The notes beneath the pieces are model-generated. The model was not told the DNA's origin and searched no databases. It was given only the letters and a program-made list of their open reading frames with translations. Both the position numbers and the translations under genes were made by a program. Of a DNA stretch of 64,000 nt, positions 57,405 through 64,000 are shown piece after piece. Numbering within the stretch: the first letter of the stretch is position 1; the number at the start of each line of letters is the position of its first letter. This DNA is from Berberis thunbergii (taxonomy: Eukaryota; Streptophyta; Magnoliopsida; Ranunculales; Berberidaceae): contig QNQO01002076.1 of the NCBI GenBank assembly GCA_003290165.1, forward strand, positions 92,258-156,257, in the 5' to 3' direction.

Positions 57405-58136
57405 CTTTTGCTATGGGGTTTCGCTTTGGTCAAGTAGGTTTCGAATTGTCGAATCTCCTCTTCAATACAGGTTCTTTACAACCGCCTCGAAACAACTTCG
57501 ACTCCTTCGCTTTCAACGCCTCGAAACGAATCCCTGACTTTTCGTTAAAGATTAGAGATTCGTCTTCGTTGAATCAATCGATTGAGGACGATTTCATGAG
57601 ATTCAAAAGGGAAAGTAGAGAGTTTTGCTCAACACACAGTCGAATCGAATGCTCGGACTGCGGGTGAGTTCTTCGTCTTCCATTCGATCTCTTTTGATTT
57701 CGTTAATCTTTCCATATTGGTTGCTTAATTGGATGTGGTTCTGATTTGCTAATGATTGTGTGGTTAGTATGTTTAGTGGAAGTTTTATTAGGATTGCAGA
57801 TTTTTTTTTAGGGTTTTAGATTGCAACCTTTAATAAGGCATTGAGCAAGGGATTTCATTAAACAAACCTTTGTCCATTTTTGAATTGTTAAAGCTACAAC
57901 TTTTACGGTATTAACAGGTGGTATAGATATCATCTAGGGACAAGTTGTTCTTTCACCTAAATTAATAAGCTCACCTACATTATATCATCTAGGGACAAGG
58001 ACACTTTATAGCATCTCTTCATGTTTACATTAATGTCTTCTTCTTCTTTTTGTTGAAAATTGAGGTTGGGTTTTCATTTGTTCAGGTTGATTTGGTCTCG
58101 ACAATACACATTGCTGATAAAGAGTACGTCTCACAG
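57405..58136 (+). pseudogene. Possible TraB-like protein gene fragment, first copy
   Basis: Exon-like text from the ATG at 57413 reads GFRFGQVGFELSNLLFNTG and later DDFMRFKRESREFC to a donor-like ctgcgg/gtgagt near 57664. A second block after the acceptor tttgttcag at 58085 reads VDLVSTIHIADKEY before gtctcac. VDLVSTIHIADKEY resembles a conserved motif of plant TraB-domain-like proteins as I remember it; the first block was not recognised. The pyrimidine-rich 57100-57400 upstream looks like a 5' untranslated leader. The later exons are missing and part of the region is tandemly repeated, so it is treated as a fragment. Confidence 0.4.
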
Positions 58137-58330
58137 TTTTGATTTGAATGAGCTATGTTTTTGGTTTTGTTTCATTTTGTTCTTGCTTTTAAATATTTGA
58201 CAGGCAAATATCTCATTTTCTGGAAAATTATTATGAATGGTTGGTCATATCCTTGAAGAAAAATACCAGTTAAGTTGTATTTAGGAGATTCGCTAGAATG
58301 TTAGCTGATGATTGGAAAGGCATATTTATG
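57551..58330. repeat. Tandem duplication unit A1 (about 785 bp)
   Basis: It is almost identical to 58331-59119, directly adjacent, with single-base indels in homopolymers. It contains the second half of the putative first exon and the VDLVSTIHIADKEY block. Confidence 0.95.
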
Positions 58331-59119
58331 ATTAGAGATTAGAGATTCGTCTTCGTTGAATCAATCGATTGAGGACGATTTCATGAGATTCAAAAGGGAA
58401 AGTAGAGAGTTTTGCTCAACACACAGTCGAATCGAATGCTCGGATCTGCGGGTGAGTTCTTCGTCTTCCATTCGATCTCTTTTGATTTCGTTAATCTTTC
58501 CATATTGGTTGCTTAATTTGGATGTGTTTCTGATTGCTAATGATTTGTGTGGTTAGTATGTTTAGTGGAAGTTTTTATTAGGATTTGCAGATTTTTTTTT
58601 TAGGGTTTTAGATTGCAACCTTTAATAAGGCATTGAGCAAGGGATTTCATTAAACAAACCTTTGTCCATTTTTGAATTGTTAAAGCTACAACTTTTACGG
58701 TATTAACAGGTGGTATAGATATCATCTAGGGACAAGTTGTTCTTTCACCTAAATTAATAAGCTCACCTACATTATATCATCTAGGACAAGGACACTTTAT
58801 AGCATCTCTTCATGTTTACATTAATGCTTCTTCTTCTTTTTTGTTGACAATTGAGGTTGGGTTTTCATTTGTTCAGGTTGATTTGGTCTCGACAATACAC
58901 ATTGCTGATAAAGAGTACGTCTCACAGTTTTGATTTGAATGAGCTATGTTTTTGGTTTTGTTTCATTTTGTTCTTGCTTTTAAATATTTGACAGGCAAAT
59001 ATCTCATTTTCTGGAAAATTATTATGAATGGTTGTCATATCCTTGAAAAAAATACCAGTTAAGTTGTATTTAGGAGATTCGCTAGAATGTTAGCTGATGA
59101 TTGGAAAGGCATATTTATG
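58331..59119. repeat. Tandem duplication unit A2
   Basis: Second copy of 57551-58330, joined at attagagattagagatt. It repeats DDFMRFKRESREFC and VDLVSTIHIADKEY. After it, the frame ADDWKGIFMFPTVEFDAKLL runs on past 59119, which suggests that this copy keeps the original downstream sequence. Confidence 0.95.
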
Positions 59120-59990
59120 TTTCCAACTGTTGAATTTGATGCTAAATTGCTACCTAAAGCACACCTTAAGATTATCTATTTCTGATATCTTGGGGATTGA
59201 ATTGTCGATTGGGTATTCGAAATCTATCCGATTGATTTGAGTTTTGTTTTTGAAAATTTGGTTGTTGGGGTCGTTTCTGAATTTTGTGCTTGATTGCTTG
59301 AATTTGAACTTGGCTTCTGATTGCCTTTATTTGGATCTCCAAGTGGGTATTTCTCACAATTGCTTTGGTTCTAACAGAGACCATTTGTATGATTTTTTTA
59401 GAGATAACCAACAAAAATACCCCATACTATGTAATTGGTTTCTCAATAGCTATAGTGATTTAGCTGGGAATGGATGCTTAATAGCTAGAGATCCTAAATA
59501 CCTTACTCCACACTATGTAAATTGGATTAGCTGCTACTCACACTGTCGAAATGTATTTTCAACACACACACATCTACACAGCTTTCTTTTCCTCTCTGTC
59601 TCTCTTATATCACTCACTAGAATATTGGGTTAGATTTGGTTTTGCTTTTGAAGTGGGGACATTGGAAGAACAACTGGAACTCAAAGTGCTCATGAAAAAA
59701 TAAAATAAAAATAAGGTTGGTGGATCCAATGAGTGTCAAATGTTTTCACATATTCTCCAATGATTCATTCTGGAACATTGATAGGCACATGAATGGTGGA
59801 ATCATTTTTGCAATATATGGCTTTTGGCATTTTTCGTTCTTATGTGTAGAATAATGTGGAAATTGATATTTTGTATGTGTTTTAGCAAATGCCTTATTGT
59901 ACTTATTACATGTTAGTTGTATTTTTTTAAAATGTCCATTATACTACTTTTAATATTTCAAAATTTATATTGTAATAGGGTCGACTGGAT
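59120..59990. other. No recognised gene
   Basis: A frame open from 59244 to 59633 on the plus strand reads Leu/Phe/Cys-rich then DLAGNGCLIARDPKYLTPHY. No family was recognised and base composition does not favour coding. The rest is AT-rich. Confidence 0.3.
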
Positions 59991-60155
59991 CCTTTGTTAG
60001 TTAAGTTGCATTCCTTTCATAAACATATGTGTGTGTTGTCAATGGTTCCATACCTGCTGTTTTTACTTTTCTGCCAAGTAGATTATCCTTTCTTAATTCT
60101 CTTACTTTATGTCGTGACTTCCTTTTTACGAACTTTCAAAAATCATTGTTTCTGT

Positions 60156-60201
60156 CATATTACTTTCAAGCTATGGCTGTCTTACTTGCATGAACTGCAA
60201 G
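60156..60201 (+). pseudogene. Galacturonokinase exon remnant, deleted copy
   Basis: It reads as the end of the exon described at 60783-60882 (LSSYG, then CLTCMNCK) and keeps its donor aag/gtaatt. The first 60-odd bases of the exon and the acceptor are gone. Confidence 0.6.
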
Positions 60202-60782
60202 GTAATTCATGGTTCATTATGTGCAATGCTTCCAACCTGTCAATTCATAAGAAAAATGTTGTTTTTATTTTTCTGACTGAGTAGTTTATCCTTTCTTATT
60301 CTCTTACTTATATGTGTTACATCGAACTCTACTGAGTAGTTTATCCTTTCTCATTCTCTTACTTTTATGTGTTACATCTGAATAATCAATTGGTTGGTGT
60401 GTGTTACCATGTAGATAACCATTGTGGTCTACATGAAGGTGAGATCATGTAGGCCAATCTAGAGATTGTATTCCTGTTAATCTACAACTAAAAATTGCCT
60501 CAAAAGTTCAAGTGAAATCATGGCAACAATTCTCACATCGATATATATTGTGTTAACTTGCATCGACGCAAATCTCCATCAATCTGGGGCTTTTGATTGA
60601 CTTCGAATCACGAATTTTTATAAGTTGCATTCCTTTCTCATATACATGAGTGTGTGTGTGCAATGGTTCCATACCTGCTGTTTTTCTTTCTGCCAAGTAG
60701 ATTATCCTTTCTTAATTCTCTTACTTTATGTCGTGACTTCCTTTTTACGAACTCTTCAAAAATCATTTTTTCTGTTTTGCAG

Positions 60783-60882
60783 GCTTATCGAAAATGAATA
60801 TTTAGGTCTAAAAAATGGTATTCTGGACCAATCAGCCATATTACTTTCAAGCTATGGTTGTCTTACTTGCATGAACTACAAG
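60783..60882 (+). pseudogene. Galacturonokinase (GHMP kinase) single-exon fragment
   Basis: A 100-base exon with good borders (ttttgcag before, gtaattc after) reads LIENEYLGLKNGILDQSA then ILLSSYGCLTCMNYK. This matches plant galacturonokinase, which phosphorylates D-galacturonic acid in pectin sugar salvage; LKNGILDQ is the GHMP-kinase segment around the catalytic Asp. Only this exon is found, in one complete and one deleted copy, so it is gene debris. Confidence 0.7.
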
Positions 60883-61054
60883 GTAATTCATGGTTTCATT
60901 ATGTGCAATGCTTCCAAACCTGTCCATTCATAAGAAAATGTTGTTTTTATTTTTCCTGAGTAGTGTATCCTTTTTTATTCTCTTACTTTTATGTGTTACA
61001 TCGAACTCTGACTTTGATCTTACAATTATCGAAAATGAATGTCGTGACTTTGAT

Positions 61055-61590
61055 CTTACAACAAAAAGTGCAGAGGGGGTCATACACCCCCCACCCCAAG
61101 TTTTGTATTTTCTTTCTTTAGCTTTCAGTTAAAGTTTTCCCAAATTGGAGTTGTTCAAACCAATAATAAATAATAAATAGGCAGCATGCATGCTTGCTTG
61201 CAGGCAACATGCTTGGTTGCTTGCAGGCAGACATCATGCTTGCTTGCTTGCTTTCTTGCAAGCAGACAGGCATTCCGCTTGCTTGATTGCAGGCAGGTAA
61301 GCTTTATACTTTTGCTTTTGGAACTTGGTATGCTTAAGGAGACTACTTAAAGAATAGTTGATGAAACCAGTTTGGGTTCACTACTTTTCTTTACTGAGAA
61401 GATTATTCAGGTTTATTTCCCAATTTTAGTAAATACTAGGTACAATAAAAAGTGCAGAGAGGGTCACAGACCCCCCCCCCCCCCACCCCAAGTTGTGTAT
61501 TTTCTTTCTTTAGCTTTCAGTTAAAGCTCTCCCAAAGTGGAGTTGTTCAAACCAATAATAATTAATAAATAGGCAGCATGCATGCTTGGA
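61055..61590. repeat. Duplication C (period about 385 bp)
   Basis: 61060-61190 (aaaaagtgcagagggggtcat, agttaaag, ggagttgttcaaaccaat) recurs at 61447-61590. The second copy has a run of 14 c at about 61471. Both end in ggcagcatgcatgcttg. Confidence 0.9.
61180..61300. repeat. gcttgcttgcaggca minisatellite
   Basis: Irregular repeats of gcttgcttgcaggca with acatcatg and acaggcatt variants. It starts where duplication C ends. Confidence 0.8.
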
Positions 61591-61866
61591 ATGCCAGACC
61601 TTAATTAGGTATTTTGTGATGTCTGAATTTTAAGCTGATGTAATTCTTGATTTGGTCTTTTTTTTTTTTTTTTTTAATCTCTTCTCCTCACTCTCTCCTT
61701 TCATTCTTCGATTCGGTGGACTAGGAGGAGGGGTGAAGCCGAAGAGGAAAAGTAAGATCCTTCTTCTTCTTCTTCAGATCTGAATAACACACGGTTTGCT
61801 TTTTTTTTTTTTTTTTTCCAGATCTCTTCGCTCTTAAGACACTTCTTCTTTTTAAATTTTTTTTTT

Positions 61867-62320
61867 CAGATTTCTATACTGCTTTCTTGACCCTATACTT
61901 GACCCTTTCAATGTGGATTCCTCTTCAATGTATTCTCTAATAAAAAAATCGATTTTTCTTCAATGGTTTCCTCTGGTAACTTGCCTCCACTACTGGATGC
62001 ACCATATTTGTTTAATGAAATTCTTCTTTTTTAAGAGTGCTTAAAGGTTGGAGTTTTATGGTTTTTGAGTATTGGGGTTTGGTATATATTATGTGTTGTT
62101 CATGGCATTGATTGCCATTGTAATTTTTTATGACAGGTTCAGACAGGTTTCAATATTGATAAATACAGAGGAAACTCTGGCGAAATTTTGATTTTTTAGT
62201 TGTTCATGACATTGATTGTCATTATAGTCACTAATGACATGTTTAGATAAATTACTTTATTCAAAAAAATTACATTTTTTTTGGATATAATGATATTGTG
62301 TGCATGTCTCTTTCGACAAT
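61867..62320. repeat. Duplication D, first copy (period about 1.04 kb)
   Basis: From tctatactgctttcttgaccc to ctctttcgacaatac, matching 62906-63342 at about 95%. Upstream, 61650-61800 is CT-rich and resembles the leader-like block at 57170-57240 (ttcttcttcttcagatct). Confidence 0.9.
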
Positions 62321-62824
62321 ACAAATGCACCTACAAACACTGCAGTTGACAAACAAATGGTTGATTAATTCATTACTTGACATGCATGACGCATTTGTTG
62401 TTCGCATTCCTCCCTCTTCTACGGAGATTGTCCTTTTTGAGGGTATTCCCTTTTAAGGAGATTTGGTTGTTACTTTGCATGTCTTAATGATTGATAGTAT
62501 TTGTAGTTGAGAATGTCAGCTGTCGAAAAATCTAAACTTGAAGTATAGGAGTGTCGTAGGAGGATCAGTTAGTTTAAAGATATCGTGAAGAACAAAGCTT
62601 CAGTTTTTCCATCTTGCAACTTCTAAGTGGAAGAATCAAATAAGAAAAATCTAAGTGGAATATCAAGTAATATAGAAACTCAAGTTACAGTAATACAAGT
62701 GGAGACTTAATGACTTGATTGTGTTTCAACATTCTGCTTTTACCCTACCCTTACAATTGTAGTTCATCTTTAGCAATAGTGAATTATGCAGTCATTTTGA
62801 TGCTCTTTTGTTTGGAAACAGGTG

Positions 62825-62892
62825 GAGGCCTTGAAGTGTATTTTCACTTGCAGACTTGGCAAGAATCTGGAGGAACGAAGGAGTCATTCAAG
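62825..62892 (+). other. Unassigned exon-like block
   Basis: Bounded by gaaacag before and a gtaaca donor after. One frame reads VEALKCIFTCRLGKNLEER, another GGLEVYFHLQTWQESGGTK. Neither was recognised. It sits just before the second copy of duplication D. Confidence 0.3.
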
Positions 62893-62905
62893 GTAACAAG
62901 TAACT

Positions 62906-63342
62906 CTATACTGCTTTCTTGACCCTAGCTTCAAGGTGGATTCCTCTTCAATGTATTCTCTAATAAAAAATGATTTTTCTTCAATGGTTTCCTCTGGTAA
63001 CTTGCCTCCACTACTGGATGCACCATATTTGTTTGATGAAATTCTTCTTTTTTAAGAGTGCTTAAATGTTGGAGTTTTATGGTTTTTGAGTATTGGGGTT
63101 TGGTAGATATTATGTGGTGTTCATGGCATTGATTGCCATTGTAATTTTTTATGACAGGTTCAGACAGGTTTCAATATTGAAAAATACAAAGGAAACTCTG
63201 GCGAAATTTTGATTTTTTAGTTGTTCATGACATTGATTGTCATTATAGTCATTTACGACATGTTTAGATAAATTACTTTATTCAAAAAAATTACATTTTT
63301 TTGGATATAATGATATTGTGTGCATGTCTCTTTCGACAATAG
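62906..63342. repeat. Duplication D, second copy
   Basis: Matches 61867-62320. It has lost the ctatacttgaccctttc stretch of the first copy and ends tctttcgacaata at about 63342. Confidence 0.9.
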
Positions 63343-63585
63343 TCTGCAATAGTGCCAACGACGGGTATTACACTAGTGTTATTACATGTTAGGGATAATA
63401 ACATTAAAGAACTAAACTTTCTACTGGTACATATGACCAGACCTAAAGTCTAAATTTCCTTAATTTAAACAAGTATCGATTTGGTATATATATATATATA
63501 TATTTATTTTTTAAAAATGCCAAGCTAAGTAGTTTTTACTACTGTATATAGCCCATGATCTATGCCATTGATTACATTAAGCTAA

Positions 63586-63912
63586 GGGTGTGTTTGGTTG
63601 CATGGAATCCTATGCCATGGGAATCCATGGGGGGACCACTACATTTTAGGCTAAATTGATATATCACTCCACATCCACCATTTAGTTTTGTGATCAATGT
63701 GGGAATGAAAGTCTCATGAACATGAGAATCACATGCCTTGGGGGCCAAGGAGTGAGATTCTCATGTTTATGGGACTTCCATTCCCACCATTGATCACAAA
63801 ATCAAATGGTGGTCAAATGGTAAATGTGGAGTGATATATCAATTTAGCCTAAAATGTAGTGGTCCCCTCATGGATTCCCATGGCATAGGATTCCATGCAA
63901 CCAAACACACCC
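63586..63912. mobile_element. Tourist-like (PIF/Harbinger) MITE, 327 bp, intact
   Basis: The ends are gggtgtgtttggttgcatgg and ccatgcaaccaaacacaccc, perfect inverted repeats, flanked by taa on both sides (63583-63585 and 63913-63915), the TWA target site of PIF/Harbinger elements. The inverted similarity extends almost to the centre. A diverged relative lies in the RGTB intron at 22778-23040. Confidence 0.9.
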
Positions 63913-64000
63913 TAAGTAGTTTTTACTCCCCTCCCACACGTACAACAATTTCTTCCAGTCTTAGCACAACCTTAGCTGTGATCAGAAGTCATGATCCTTG

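Larger units (their letters stand above)
60000..60960. repeat. Tandem duplication B (period about 620 bp)
   Basis: 60001-60300 (agttgcattcctttcat, acctgctgtttttac) recurs at 60623-60970. The two copies differ by a 64-base exon deletion in the first. A smaller repeat of tttatcctttct-cattctcttac occurs three times between 60285 and 60990. Confidence 0.85.

Overview
The window looks like nuclear DNA of a eudicot, probably woody: AT-rich, with intron-bearing plant genes, class I terpene synthases of the TPS-b type, L1-type LINEs, CACTA, hAT, Mutator and Tourist elements, and a tRNA-derived SINE. The species cannot be named from the sequence. Nothing bacterial or viral was seen, and there is no operon logic here. 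Gene names rest on remembered family sequences, not on a search.

Layout. 1-4.2 kb: decayed LINE on the minus strand. 4.4-5.0 kb: a foldback and a degenerate minisatellite. 5.4-8.6 kb: broken terpene synthase TPS-1, cut by an insertion, then a SINE and a second synthase exon remnant. 8.86-12.71 kb: a hAT element with an 8-bp target duplication, carrying a nested 2.4-kb CACTA element with a 3-bp target duplication. 13.8-14.1 kb: first-exon fragment of a translocon-associated protein beta gene. 14.27-19.0 kb: a long-TIR Mutator-like element that looks like a Pack-MULE, carrying pieces of a SKU5-like multicopper oxidase (+) and of ALG7/GPT (-). 19.5-23.9 kb: the one nearly complete host gene, Rab geranylgeranyl transferase beta (-), complete in frame but with one odd splice donor. 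24.7-26.1 kb: AT microsatellite and two foldback elements. 26.6-28.2 kb: TPS-2 (-), with the catalytic exons deleted. 28.3-35.1 kb: hAT-type elements, repeat mosaics and a CACTA Transposase_24 gene. 36.1-38.4 kb: TPS-3 (+), full length except for one single-base frameshift. 39.6-40.2 kb: IQD-protein C-terminal exon. 40.5-44.1 kb: second copy of a mosaic repeat. 44.1-49.0 kb: pseudogene of nuclear mRNA cap (guanine-N7) methyltransferase with three nonsense codons. 49-57 kb: LINE, LTR-like and hAT fragments. 57-63.4 kb: serially tandem-duplicated gene debris (possible TraB-like and galacturonokinase exons). 63.6-63.9 kb: an intact Tourist-like MITE.

Taken together, this is an accessory plant segment: a decaying terpene synthase cluster invaded by DNA transposons that seem to have shuffled fragments of at least four housekeeping genes. 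The terpene synthases would act in monoterpene or sesquiterpene formation if intact. The prenyltransferase works in Rab trafficking and is unrelated. The fragments do not form one pathway. The best candidates for something new are the two-gene Pack-MULE, the duplicated 5' end of the cap methyltransferase, and the chain of independent tandem duplications at 57-63 kb.
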